Below, piece by piece: positions 37,264 through 47,399 of a stretch of DNA of 64,000 bases. Origin of the DNA: Bradyrhizobium sp. cir1. Its GTDB lineage: Bacteria > Pseudomonadota > Alphaproteobacteria > Rhizobiales > Xanthobacteraceae. The notes under the pieces are model-generated. The model saw only the letters and a program-made list of their open reading frames with translations. It was not told where the DNA came from and did not search any database. Made by a program: the position numbers and the translations under genes. Location: contig NZ_JACIHE010000020.1 of assembly GCF_014198245.1 (NCBI RefSeq), forward strand, positions 88,861-152,860. Reading direction: 5' to 3'. Position 1 is the stretch's first letter; every line of letters starts with the position of its first letter.

Positions 37264-37584
37264 TTTCCGCGCTCCTTTACTTTTCGCCAAGCCAAGAAAC
37301 GTTTAGTAGCTTGCTTCTAGGCGCTTGTCCTCGATACCACGCAGAGCATTTGCCGTCCGTTAGCTGACGCACTATCCTTTGAAAACTCAATAATTTAGGG
37401 TGACCGGGGGGCTTCGCTCTGTATTGTTTTCAAACGCTTTGAGAAGCCATCCCCAATTAACTCAGAGAGGACCTTGTTATCGGCTACGTGCTATCTATCC
37501 TAAAGTTGCACCTATTTTCAATGGCAAGCAACGGCTGCTGAGCTGTAGTATCGCACACATTCCCACGATTCGAGTAGCGTCACC
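37264..37584. other. intergenic region ahead of the OLD/helicase pair
   Basis: About 320 bp; no gene seen. Promoter of the plus-strand pair is expected here, but no strong -35/-10 was picked out. Confidence 0.4.
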
Positions 37585-39297
37585 TTGGCCCGAATTCGCG
37601 TCATCGACATCCGAAATTTTCGCAGCCTAAAGACATTTACGTGGCGACCTACGGAAGGTTTGAACTGCCTCATCGGCCCTGGCGATGCGGGCAAGTCCTC
37701 CGTGCTCAATGCGATTGATCTTTGTCTTGGTGCGCGGCGCCACCTTTCTTTCTCGGATGCCGATTTCTACGGCCTAGATGTGAGCGCGCCAATTTCCATC
37801 TCGATCACCATCGGTGAGCTGGATGATGGTCTCAAGAGTATAGAGACCTATGGCCAGTACTTGCGATCATTTAATGCCGAAACGGGCGTGATCGATGACG
37901 AACCGGAGTATGGCTCGGAAACGGTTCTTACCCTGAACCTGACCGTCAAAAGCGATCTTGAACCTATATGGACGCTCGCGTCCGAGCGCGCCGCGGCCCA
38001 GGGCCAAACCCGCTTTCTCACTTGGGGCGACCGCATCAGGCTTTGCGCAACCCGGATCGGCGCCTACGCCGAGAATGATTTGGCGTGGCGGCGCGGCTCA
38101 GTGCTAACCAAGCTTTCCGACGAAAAAGCTGAGACCTCTGGTGCGATGGCCGAGGCTGCACGACAGGCACGAATCACCTTCGGCGATATAGCTGAAAAGC
38201 AACTTTCAGTAACTCTCGGCATCGTTGGCGATACCGCCCGCGATCTCGGAATCGATATTGGCACACATCCTAAGGCATTGCTTGATGCGCATTCCGTATC
38301 GTTTAGTGGCGGCACAATTTCCCTTCACAACGAAGACGGCATTCCGCTTCGCGGGCTGGGCACCGGCTCGGCACGATTGCTGGTCGCCGGTCTCCAACGC
38401 AAAGCGGCCATGGATGCGACCGTAATCCTAATCGACGAGGTCGAACATGGATTGGAGCCACACCGGCTGATCCGGCTCCTTCATTCGATCGGCTCAAAGG
38501 AAGAGCGACCACCGTTGCAAGGGTTCCTGACGACACATTCGCCTGTAGCAGTCCGCGAATTATCGGCGAACCAATTGACGGTTCTTCGGCGGGGTGAAGA
38601 AGGGCCTAAAGCCGTACTCGTCGGGTCAAAGCCCACCATTCAAGGTACAGTTCGGATGTATCCGGAAGCATTCTTGAGCTCATCGGTTTTGATATGCGAA
38701 GGCGCCAGCGAGGTTGGCCTCGTGCGTGGCATCGATCAATTCCGAGCGTCGCAAGGCAAGGTCACCATGGAGGCGCTTGGCCTCGCGCTTGTCGACGCCC
38801 GGGGTTGCGACAACATTTACCCGCGCGCTAAAGCGTTCCGTAGCCTAGGTTACCGCACAAACGTCTTGCGTGACGATGACGTGCAACCCGATAAAACAGC
38901 AGAAGCCGCCTTCGTTAAAGCCGTTGGAGCGATATTCAAATGGCGCGCTGGACGCGCGCTCGAAGACGAATTATTCGACGCCCTGCCCTCCGATGCCGTT
39001 ACGAAGCTGCTGGAATATGCCGTTGCGCTGCACGGCGCGGATATCATCGGCGAACACATCAAATCAATTTCAGCCGGGAAATTGACCCTTAAAGATTGCC
39101 GGGCAAACGTCACCAAGGATATCCGCAACTGCCTGATGAAGGCATGCGCGACAAAAAGCGCTGCATGGTTCAAGAACGTGACGGCTATGGAGCATTGCGG
39201 CCGCGAGATTGTCGGGCCAGCTTTGGCGACGTGCGATGCCGAGTTTCGCGCGATCATCGAGGGCATGTTCGCGTGGATCGAAGATGGCCGATCCTGA
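37585..39297 (+). CDS. OLD-family ATP-dependent endonuclease, GajA-like
   Basis: 570 aa from TTG 37585; the N-terminus ARIRVIDIRNFRSLKTF fits the family start. The ATPase has Walker A GPGDAGKSS (about 32-40), signature-like GLGTGSARLLVAGLQ, Walker B VILIDEVEHGLEPHR and the H-loop TTHSPVAVREL. A TOPRIM domain follows with VLICEGASEVGLVRG and LALVDARGCDN, then LRDDD (metal ligands E, D and DxD). Length and domain order match GajA of the Gabija anti-phage system and class 2 OLD nucleases. The UvrD-like gene overlaps its end by 14 bp, the usual GajAB layout. Sequence is divergent, so Gabija-like is the safer label. Confidence 0.78.
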   Translation: MARIRVIDIRNFRSLKTFTWRPTEGLNCLIGPGDAGKSSVLNAIDLCLGARRHLSFSDADFYGLDVSAPISISITIGELDDGLKSIETYGQYLRSFNAETGVIDDEPEYGSETVLTLNLTVKSDLEPIWTLASERAAAQGQTRFLTWGDRIRLCATRIGAYAENDLAWRRGSVLTKLSDEKAETSGAMAEAARQARITFGDIAEKQLSVTLGIVGDTARDLGIDIGTHPKALLDAHSVSFSGGTISLHNEDGIPLRGLGTGSARLLVAGLQRKAAMDATVILIDEVEHGLEPHRLIRLLHSIGSKEERPPLQGFLTTHSPVAVRELSANQLTVLRRGEEGPKAVLVGSKPTIQGTVRMYPEAFLSSSVLICEGASEVGLVRGIDQFRASQGKVTMEALGLALVDARGCDNIYPRAKAFRSLGYRTNVLRDDDVQPDKTAEAAFVKAVGAIFKWRAGRALEDELFDALPSDAVTKLLEYAVALHGADIIGEHIKSISAGKLTLKDCRANVTKDIRNCLMKACATKSAAWFKNVTAMEHCGREIVGPALATCDAEFRAIIEGMFAWIEDGRS

Positions 39298-40705
39298 AAT
39301 CGATCTGCTCAGCATCGAGAAGGGCGCAATCACCGCTCCGGCTGGATGCGGCAAGACACAGTTAATCGCAAGCGCTTTGTCGCGGCATACAGGGCCCAAG
39401 CCTATTCTCGTCCTGACACATACGAATGCTGGTGTGGCCGCGCTGCGAGGCAGGCTTGACCGTGCGGGGGTCGCGACATCGAAGTATCGCCTCTCCACGC
39501 TCGATGGCTTCGCGATGAGGTTGATAGCGATGTTTCCGAAGCGTAGTGGTCACGCCCCCGCGATACTAAACCTAACCCATCCCGCAACCGATTATCCGAC
39601 CATCCGCGCTGCTGCAGTAAACTTGCTCAACGAAGAGCACCTCGATGAAATTCTCTCAGCGACATATGACCGGCTATTTGTTGACGAATATCAGGACTGT
39701 TCGCAAATCCAGCATAAGATGACAGCTTTCCTTGCGGACCCACTGCGCTGCTGTGTACTGGGCGATCCTATGCAGGCAATCTTCGGTTTCAAGGGCAACG
39801 CACTCGTTGATTGGGATACTGACGTCCTTGCTTGCTTTGGGGATGCGGGCGAGTTGAAGACTCCTTGGCGTTGGATCAATGCCGGTGAAAAAGCCTTTGG
39901 ACAATGGCTGCTCGACATTCGTAAAGCGCTTTTGGCCGGCGGCGGCGTTGATCTTACTTCTGCGCCAAAAAATGTAATTCACATCGCCCTAGATGGCTCG
40001 GAGGATCACGCGCTTCGCCTCAAGGCATGCTTGACGAAAGCTCCGACCGCCGATGGGTCGGTTCTCATTATCGCCGATTCTACCAAGCCTACGGAACAAC
40101 GACGGTATGCCAGGCAAACTCCCGGCGCTGTCGCTGCAGAAAGCGTGGACTTGCGTGACCTCGTTGATTTTGCGCGCGGATTCGATCTGAACGCAAGCAA
40201 CGCTCTCTTTCGACTTGTCCAATTCGCGTCCCAAGTAATGGTAAATGTAGGACCTGACGACTTGCTCACGCGCGTTCAAAATCTTCAGTCTGGCAAAGCT
40301 AGGAAGGCTCCTACTGAGACCGAACAGGCCGCCTTGGCGTTCGCAGCCAAGCCCAGCTATGCTGGCGCATCTGCATTGCTAACCGCCATCAATAAAGAAG
40401 CGGGCGTACGTGCTCATCGCCCGCCGGTCCTACGGGGATGTCATAAGATGTTTCAGCTGTGCGAGTCATCTGCTGCGCCATCGATTTTCGACGCCGCAGT
40501 TCAGGTCCGAGAGGAATCACGGCTTATTGGTCGACCGCTTGCAAAACGCACCGTAGGCAGCACGCTGCTGCTAAAGGGTCTGGAGGCGGACGTAGCGGTT
40601 ATCTTGAATCCCGAAATCATGAACCGTAACCACCTGTACGTCGCGATGACTCGGGGCAGCCGAACGCTTGTTGTCTGTTCTGACACCGACGTTCTTGATC
40701 CGTAA
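39284..40705 (+). CDS. UvrD/Rep-like helicase, GajB-like
   Basis: 473 aa from ATG 39284. Superfamily 1 motifs in order: I ITAPAGCGKTQL, Ia VLTHTNAGVAALRGRL, II LFVDEYQDCS, III LGDPMQAIFGF, V LLLKGLEADVAVIL, VI NHLYVAMTRGSRTLVV. It is short for UvrD, as is usual for GajB. It overlaps the OLD-like gene by 14 bp and is followed by a strong terminator, so the two form a closed operon. In Gabija, GajB acts with GajA on invading DNA; this is inferred here from gene pairing. Confidence 0.8.
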   Translation: MADPEIDLLSIEKGAITAPAGCGKTQLIASALSRHTGPKPILVLTHTNAGVAALRGRLDRAGVATSKYRLSTLDGFAMRLIAMFPKRSGHAPAILNLTHPATDYPTIRAAAVNLLNEEHLDEILSATYDRLFVDEYQDCSQIQHKMTAFLADPLRCCVLGDPMQAIFGFKGNALVDWDTDVLACFGDAGELKTPWRWINAGEKAFGQWLLDIRKALLAGGGVDLTSAPKNVIHIALDGSEDHALRLKACLTKAPTADGSVLIIADSTKPTEQRRYARQTPGAVAAESVDLRDLVDFARGFDLNASNALFRLVQFASQVMVNVGPDDLLTRVQNLQSGKARKAPTETEQAALAFAAKPSYAGASALLTAINKEAGVRAHRPPVLRGCHKMFQLCESSAAPSIFDAAVQVREESRLIGRPLAKRTVGSTLLLKGLEADVAVILNPEIMNRNHLYVAMTRGSRTLVVCSDTDVLDP

Positions 40706-40741
40706 GGTCCGCAAAATGCGGCAATGAACGCCTGAAGCGAA

Positions 40742-40770
40742 GAGGCCGCCAGAAGGCGGCCTCTCTTGTT
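40742..40770 (+). terminator. Rho-independent terminator of the OLD/helicase operon
   Basis: GAGGCCGCC, loop AGAA, GGCGGCCTC, a perfect 9-bp stem (40742-40763), then TCTTGTT. It lies about 40 bp after the helicase stop. Confidence 0.8.
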
Positions 40771-41155
40771 ACTGCCACAATCGGCCAAATCGGAACGAGA
40801 ACAGAAATCTCCAAGGGCCGATCCGACCCGCCGCAACGATATTCATTCTACCTCTCCTGTTTGGACGCCCTGGTTGTCAGAGCTAAAACAGGGATCGGAT
40901 TTCGGGCGGTTTGGACCCTACCCAATTGGTCTCGTGAATGCTCACGGGCTCTGGCTCCCGTCCGGTGACAACCTAATCCGGCCAGGGAAAACCCGCTCGC
41001 TTACGCCTAGTGAGTATTTGCGCTTACGCGCTAGTAAAGAGAGGCACCACAATAAGTGGGGGCGGGGGGAGCCCTTGCAAGGGCCGTTTTGCTAAAAATG
41101 GTTCTTGTTTCGAAACGGAGAGAACAGGTGAAATGCCAAGACCTTGCCCCCTCAT
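40771..41155. other. intergenic region, no gene seen
   Basis: Only short frames without motifs. A lone TTGGGTA (minus strand, near 40915) lacks a second unit. Confidence 0.4.
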
Positions 41156-41869
41156 CTATCTCGCCTGCTCTTGAGCCACGCGCTGGCGGTAGTGAACTTC
41201 TGCATCGAATAGGCTAACTAAGCGCGCCTGCATCTCGCGAACGTCGTTGGACAGCCTGAATGCCGCGCAATAGCCCAAGAATTTGTGCCGCACCATTTTC
41301 AGCTCGGCCATGCTTTCAGCAGTAAGTATATCGCCGCAGAAAACTGCTTCTCGTCCGTCTACGTTCGGCGCGTCTGCTCTCGCATTTTGCCCCATTGGCT
41401 TTACGAAGTCGTATCCAAGAAATCTCGATGGTTGCGACAACAATCTCGATCCAGATGTTGTAAGGATAAACGGACCAGCCGGATGCGCTGTGAACGCATC
41501 CGACAGGCTTTGTTCGAGGACGGTCGTGTCGATGTGCCGTGGCACAAGGACCCCCACGTTGTCGGAGTGGCCATAAACCTTCAGGCCGCGCAGTACACTG
41601 GCTGCACTGCGAAGCACTTCAATCATGACCATAGCGTCCGAGGTCCTTAGCCAGCCAAGAGTGTGCCGGGCCTGCCGCATCATCGAAAGGATCGCTCGCG
41701 ATGGAGCGACCAGACGGGGCCCTCTGCGTTTCGATGAAGGCGCCCGATAAGGTACAGCAGTTCCGAAACGAGGTGATTGAGCGCCACCGTGTGGATTGGA
41801 AGCCGCCTCCCATGAACCGACGGGGGCAAGCGTGGCTGGCGGATCTTTGATGAATTTAGGCTCCGGCAT
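41156..41869 (-). CDS. unknown protein with reverse-transcriptase-like traits
   Basis: 237 aa. LKVYGHSDNVGVLVP, and later SGSRLLSQPSRFLGYDF, resemble the palm (Y..DD-like) and following region of reverse transcriptases, but YxDD itself is degenerate (HSDN) and the fingers part is missing. It may be a decayed RNA-dependent DNA polymerase or an unrelated protein. The N-terminal 60 residues are proline/arginine-rich and unlike the rest. Confidence 0.35.
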   Translation of the reverse strand: MPEPKFIKDPPATLAPVGSWEAASNPHGGAQSPRFGTAVPYRAPSSKRRGPRLVAPSRAILSMMRQARHTLGWLRTSDAMVMIEVLRSAASVLRGLKVYGHSDNVGVLVPRHIDTTVLEQSLSDAFTAHPAGPFILTTSGSRLLSQPSRFLGYDFVKPMGQNARADAPNVDGREAVFCGDILTAESMAELKMVRHKFLGYCAAFRLSNDVREMQARLVSLFDAEVHYRQRVAQEQAR

Positions 41870-42246
41870 GGTCGCGAGCCGTCCAATTCCGCGACACCAG
41901 TTTTCTCGCGCGGCGAGGCGCGGTCCGAGTCAAAAAGATGCCGCTGCCGGAGTTTCCAGCAGCGGCGCCAGTCAGGGAGGAAGCAGACGAGCCGGTCTGC
42001 TAGCGGATCCGTAGGGCGCAGATAGCTCGCCCGAAATTTTTTACCCGAGACGCTTCACGCCCTCTTTCACCGCGAGCCGAGCTCGCTCAGTACCCTGCAG
42101 CAAATCGCATCCGGCACTCAGGACGGCGCGGAGAGCCCAGTTAAGCAGCCAGGAGGAACGGCGCCAACGACCATTCCTTCCGATAACGATCGACGTCGTG
42201 GTCTAGACCTGGATGAAGTGGCGTGTAAGATCGGCGGAAGCATCAA
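41870..42246. other. intergenic region, no gene seen
   Basis: No frame with recognisable features. It ends at the TTGGGTA repeat that precedes the TIM-barrel gene. Confidence 0.4.
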
Positions 42247-42263
42247 TTGGGTAGGGTTGGGTA
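42247..42263. promoter_or_regulatory. TTGGGTA direct repeat, perfect (site c)
   Basis: TTGGGTAGGGTTGGGTA: two perfect units, 10-bp period, 67 bp before ATG 42330. Here the repeat points toward its gene, opposite to the other copies. Confidence 0.6.
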
Positions 42264-42329
42264 GAAACCGTGAGAGCCAATGTCTTAGGTCGCCTTGCCG
42301 TAAGTCTCTCCTCGTCTCGCGGTGATCAG

Positions 42330-42881
42330 ATGACGATCTATGCGCCGTCACTGCGGACCCTTCCACAAAACGCCATGCTGGTCATGGCAACGCTTCCCGT
42401 CATCGACTGGAACGACTGTCTCCTGCGGGACTTGCAAGCGGGGCCCAAAGTGCCCCCTTCCTGCTATGCAGCGATCGTCATGATCGACCCGTTTGCCTGC
42501 TGGGAAGATCTTGGTGATTTGTTGGAAGGCGCAAGGATGACCGGAGTGACGAACTTTCCGCCTGCCTCCATGATTGAACGGACACCGGCAGGAGTGCCGC
42601 TCGATCGCGGTCAGGAGCTCGAGCTTCGCCGTATGGAGTGGTTTGCAAGCCGAGGGTTCAAAGTCCTGTTTGTTGCGGCGGACGAGGCAAAGATGACAGT
42701 AGCGGAGCAACGCCTAGGCTCGCAGCTGGATGGGTCCGTCTATCTGCGACCCGAGGCGCTTGCGCTGCCGATTGGATCTGACATCGGGCTCGTGAGCCTT
42801 GGCTCTCATGGATCGTCGTCGGTACCGAAGTTATCCCTGGAGCTTGCCGCCACAGCCAAGCAGCCGCTCCGACGGGCATGA
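42330..42881 (+). CDS. short PEP-hydrolase-like TIM-barrel-related protein
   Basis: 183 aa from ATG 42330 (GGTGAT just upstream); a GTG at 42270 is in frame. GARMTGVTNFPPASMIE aligns with GFAGVTNFPSVIHID of the neighbouring regulator and GFSGVINYPTISTM of the protein at 23444, so it is a half-length relative of the PEP-hydrolase-like barrel. A full barrel cannot form from it alone, so it may bind a ligand as a dimer or act with a partner. It is convergent with the regulator gene, with 4 bp between stops. Confidence 0.6.
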   Translation: MTIYAPSLRTLPQNAMLVMATLPVIDWNDCLLRDLQAGPKVPPSCYAAIVMIDPFACWEDLGDLLEGARMTGVTNFPPASMIERTPAGVPLDRGQELELRRMEWFASRGFKVLFVAADEAKMTVAEQRLGSQLDGSVYLRPEALALPIGSDIGLVSLGSHGSSSVPKLSLELAATAKQPLRRA

Positions 42882-42885
42882 GGCC

Positions 42886-44676
42886 TTATTCGAGGATCCG
42901 CAGTTTCTTGATTTTGTTGTAGAGGGTTTTGCGCGAAAGCCCGAGAGAGCGAGCAGTCTTGCCGCGGTGAAGCCGGTTTCTCTTCAGGCCCTCGATAATC
43001 CAGTCTCGCTCGGACAGCGTGGCCGCGGGCCGTGCGCCTGAAGGTGGCTCCAACAACGGCTTTAGCACCTCTCCCGTGATGTGACTTGATGGCAGGGTCA
43101 CGAGCTGGTTCACGATCTGCCGCAACTCGCGCAAATTGCCTGGCCAATCGTGCCCGGCGAGCGCAAGGAATGCAGAGTTTTCTATCGTGAGCGTCTGGGC
43201 GCTGGAATCTCCTTTGGCTTCGACGGTGAAGTGTTGAACGAGTTGCGGCAGATCTTCAAGCCTGTCGGCTAGCGAAGGTAACTGGACATCCAGCCCGGTA
43301 AAAAGGTCGAGAAGCCGCGCGCCCAGAACCGTTTCAAGCCCAGCGCCTCGGGCCACCGTCGCGGTCGCAATGATCCGGGCGCGGGAACGCATGACAGTTA
43401 CCCCGTTCAGAGGGGTAAACCCGCCTGTCTCCAGGTAATCGGCGAGGCGCTCCTGGCCTTCGCGGGAAAGCTGGTCAACATGCAGCAGCAAGACGGCGCC
43501 GTCGCTCGACGCCTCCAGGAGCGACAATTGGCGTCTGCCACTCTCAAGGCGCTCGGCGCCGAACAACGGGCCGAGTGCATCCATCGCCGGACCTGGTCGG
43601 CAATGAAACAGCGTCGCCTTGGCGTGCCTGCGGTCGCTGAACGCGTGAACGAGGTTTGCTATTCTACGCTTGCCGGAGCCGGCCTCTCCCCAGATGAGGA
43701 CTGGGCTTGGGGTTGCGGCAACGCGTTTGGTCATCTCCAGGACGCGCTTCATTGCCGAGGATTGCGCGATCACGCCGTGCCTGAAGCCACTCAACTGCAG
43801 CTTCCTTTCGAGCAGATCCACCTTCTCGCGCAACAGGTGGATGGTCTTGAAGCCCGACGTCACTTCGAGGACCGACATCTCCAGAGGCACGCGGTCCAGC
43901 GAAGAGCCTCCGATGAACCCCTGGATTCCGGTTTCGCGGCAGATGTCCAGGAGCTCGTCCGGCTTTGTGATCGGGCCGCCCCCAAGCAAGCAGATGGTGC
44001 TCTTGTTGACGGATTGAGCAACGCGCGCAACGGCATTCGTACGCGCTGCAAGTTCAGACAGGCTGATCGACGGATCGGACCCGCTTTCAACCGCGCGGTT
44101 AAGATTGAAGTTGATGCAAATGGCTTCGGCGCCAGCTTCGACCATTCGACGCGCTTCAGATTGACTGCGAGTATAGCCAATCGTCATCAGGCCGCGTTTT
44201 GCAGCCTTCACAAGGAGCTCGATCTCCCGGGAATAGCCAAGGCCGGACTTCTCGAGCAACGACCTGCGGTCATCATCAATGTGTATGACCGAAGGGAAGT
44301 TGGTCACGCCAGCAAATCCCCATTTGATGATCCGGTCGATCCATCGATCCAGATCAAGCTCGGGGTCGAATGTACAGGTGCCGAAGAAGACCGGCAGTTT
44401 CGTATTTGGCAGGATCTCGGTCCGTCCGAACCCCGCTACGAACTCGTTACTATTGCGGATTGGAAGAATGGAGGCGGGCGAGGCTCCGCCCATGGCACGA
44501 AAACGACCAGCATTGAGTGCGAGCACAAAATCGGCGCCCGCCCGCTCCGCGGCCCTGGCCGTCATGCCCGATCCGATCCCCGCACCAAGGACAAACGAAC
44601 GGGAATTCCGGAAGAACTGCCTGATGCCTGCTCCCTTCACCTCAGTGGTCCGCGTTCGATCCTGAGCCGGCATCAT
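42886..44676 (-). CDS. TIM-barrel / degenerate AAA / Fis-HTH regulator
   Basis: 596 aa from ATG 44676 (open frame to 44763). Residues 1-280 form a PEP-hydrolase-like barrel (GADFVLALNAGRFRAM, GFAGVTNFPSVIHI, GFIGGSSLDRVPLE). An enhancer-binding-protein AAA domain follows, with Walker A GEAGSGKRR, then LFGAE and WPGNLRELRQIV. The GAFTGA loop that contacts sigma-54 is absent, Walker B reads VLLLHVDQL rather than LFLDE, and an arginine finger is missing. The C-terminal Fis-type HTH is RGKTARSLGLSRKTLYNKIK. It is the last gene of the sugar ABC operon. The barrel is probably its ligand sensor; classic sigma-54 activation looks unlikely. Confidence 0.75.
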   Translation of the reverse strand: MMPAQDRTRTTEVKGAGIRQFFRNSRSFVLGAGIGSGMTARAAERAGADFVLALNAGRFRAMGGASPASILPIRNSNEFVAGFGRTEILPNTKLPVFFGTCTFDPELDLDRWIDRIIKWGFAGVTNFPSVIHIDDDRRSLLEKSGLGYSREIELLVKAAKRGLMTIGYTRSQSEARRMVEAGAEAICINFNLNRAVESGSDPSISLSELAARTNAVARVAQSVNKSTICLLGGGPITKPDELLDICRETGIQGFIGGSSLDRVPLEMSVLEVTSGFKTIHLLREKVDLLERKLQLSGFRHGVIAQSSAMKRVLEMTKRVAATPSPVLIWGEAGSGKRRIANLVHAFSDRRHAKATLFHCRPGPAMDALGPLFGAERLESGRRQLSLLEASSDGAVLLLHVDQLSREGQERLADYLETGGFTPLNGVTVMRSRARIIATATVARGAGLETVLGARLLDLFTGLDVQLPSLADRLEDLPQLVQHFTVEAKGDSSAQTLTIENSAFLALAGHDWPGNLRELRQIVNQLVTLPSSHITGEVLKPLLEPPSGARPAATLSERDWIIEGLKRNRLHRGKTARSLGLSRKTLYNKIKKLRILE

Positions 44677-44696
44677 CGCACGGCTCGACGTCAAGA

Positions 44697-45808
<1,112 letters not shown>

Positions 45809-45809
<1 letters not shown>

Positions 45810-46636
45810 TATGCCCTCCTCTGTCGCGCCTGAGCCGCGCGAGCAGCACTTACCTCAATTTCGCGCAAGCTCGATACGATGAAGTCGGGGGCCATCAAGA
45901 ACGGATCCTGACGCATCGGCACGCCGGTTGTGACAAGCACCGTGGCAAGACCCGCCCTCTTTCCGGCTTGAATATCCGTAGGAACTTGGTCTCCGATCAT
46001 AATGGTCGAAGCGCGGTTCGTGCCGAGGCGTGAGAGCGCTGTCTCGATCATCGGCACTTGCGGCTTTCCGGCGATCGAAGGCTGCACTTGCGTGGCGGCA
46101 GCCACAGCTGCAATCGTCGCGCCAGCCCCAGGTTCAAACCCGCTGGCCGTCGGCAGCAGAAGATCGGGATTGGTTCCGATGAAGACAGCGCCATTGAGGA
46201 TCGCCTCAACGGCAATTCGCATCTTCTCGTGCGTGATATCCCGGTCAAGCCCCATCACAACGGCTTCGGGCGTTCGGTCAGTGACCTCCAGCCCAACATC
46301 GCGCATGGCCGTGACAAGCGAGGGAGCCCCGATGACATAGATTCGCGTCAACTGCGGATAATTCGCTCGAATGAGTTCTGCGGCGGTGATGGCGCTTGTA
46401 ACCACCTTTGACGGTGCGATGGAAAGACCAAATCCTCTCAGCTTGCGGACGACGTCCTCCGGCGTATGCGTGGAATTGTTCGTCACAAAACAGAACGGCA
46501 CGCCGGCTTCCTGCCATCGCGTAAATGCTTCTATGGCATCCGCGATTGCGGTGCTGCCACGATAGACGACGCCATCCAGATCGGAGATAATCCCTTCTAT
46601 CGGCGGCCAATTGACGTTTGAGCCGGTGCTAACCAT
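45809..46636 (-). CDS. HAD-IIA family hydrolase (NagD-like phosphatase)
   Basis: 275 aa. Motif I is ISDLDGVVYRGS, motif II VTNNST, and the C-terminal IMIGDQVPTDIQAGKRAG closes the active site. The IIA cap between them is typical of NagD-like phosphatases. It overlaps the SDR gene by 8 bp and the UgpC gene by 1 bp. It may remove a phosphate from an intermediate made by the PfkB kinase, but this is inference. Confidence 0.85.
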
Positions 46637-47399
46637 TCATCAGCATCCCGCCATTCACATGGACAATCTGCCCAGTCATGTAGGAAGCAGCGGGGCTCGC
46701 CAGGAACACCGCGAGCCCTGCGATATCTTCCGGCAATCCGACCCGGCCCAGCGGAATTCGGCCACTGTGCCGGGCTTCGGTTTCCTCGCGCGGACGCCCG
46801 TGCATGGGTGTATCGATAATCCCGGGTGCAATCGCGTTGACGTTGATCTTGAGCGGAGCACATTCATAAGCGAGCAGCTTTGTCACGTCGTGTACGATTG
46901 CCTTTGACAAGCAATAATCAGCGCCGCCAGCCTGGTAGTTGAAAACCGCGCCTTGAGATGACAAGGAGGACCCGACATTGACGATGCGGCCGCCCTTGCT
47001 CTTCATGAAGCGCTCGATCGTTTGCTTGGCACAGCGAAGCACCGCGACGGAGTTGATCTGTATGGTTTTTTCGATCCTATCGGCATCGCCGGTTAGAAGC
47101 GGCTGAGCCGATTTTATTCCGGCGTTGTTGATCAGGACATCGAGCCTGCCGAAGCGCTTGGCGATCTCATCAAGCACCCTGCCGACGTCGTCTTCTTGAG
47201 ACACGTCCATGCTCATGGGCAGGATGCCATTGCCGTGCGGCAAGCGCGTCAGAATATCCCGGAGATTTTCCACATTTAGGTCGGTTGCCAGGACGTTCGC
47301 ACCGCCTTGACGGAAAGCATTGGCAATCGCTGAGCCAATGCCCCCACTCGCACCGGTTACGAGCACGGTCCTGTCTGCAACTGAGAACTGTTCGGTCAT
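46629..47399 (-). CDS. short-chain dehydrogenase/reductase
   Basis: 256 aa from ATG 47399, overlapping the kinase stop by 4 bp (ATGA). Cofactor-binding TGASGGIGSA, LINNAGIKS and the catalytic S...YxxxK region (VGSSLSSQGAVFNYQAGGADY, then CLSKAI). Note that the Tyr is followed by CLSK, as in the classical YxxxK. It most likely oxidises a sugar or polyol taken up by this operon's transporter. Confidence 0.87.
   Translation of the reverse strand: MTEQFSVADRTVLVTGASGGIGSAIANAFRQGGANVLATDLNVENLRDILTRLPHGNGILPMSMDVSQEDDVGRVLDEIAKRFGRLDVLINNAGIKSAQPLLTGDADRIEKTIQINSVAVLRCAKQTIERFMKSKGGRIVNVGSSLSSQGAVFNYQAGGADYCLSKAIVHDVTKLLAYECAPLKINVNAIAPGIIDTPMHGRPREETEARHSGRIPLGRVGLPEDIAGLAVFLASPAASYMTGQIVHVNGGMLMNG

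Noticed and set aside
40912..40930. Lone TTGGGTA followed by GGGT on the minus strand
   Set aside because: There is no second unit at a 10-bp distance and no suitable gene, so it is likely chance.
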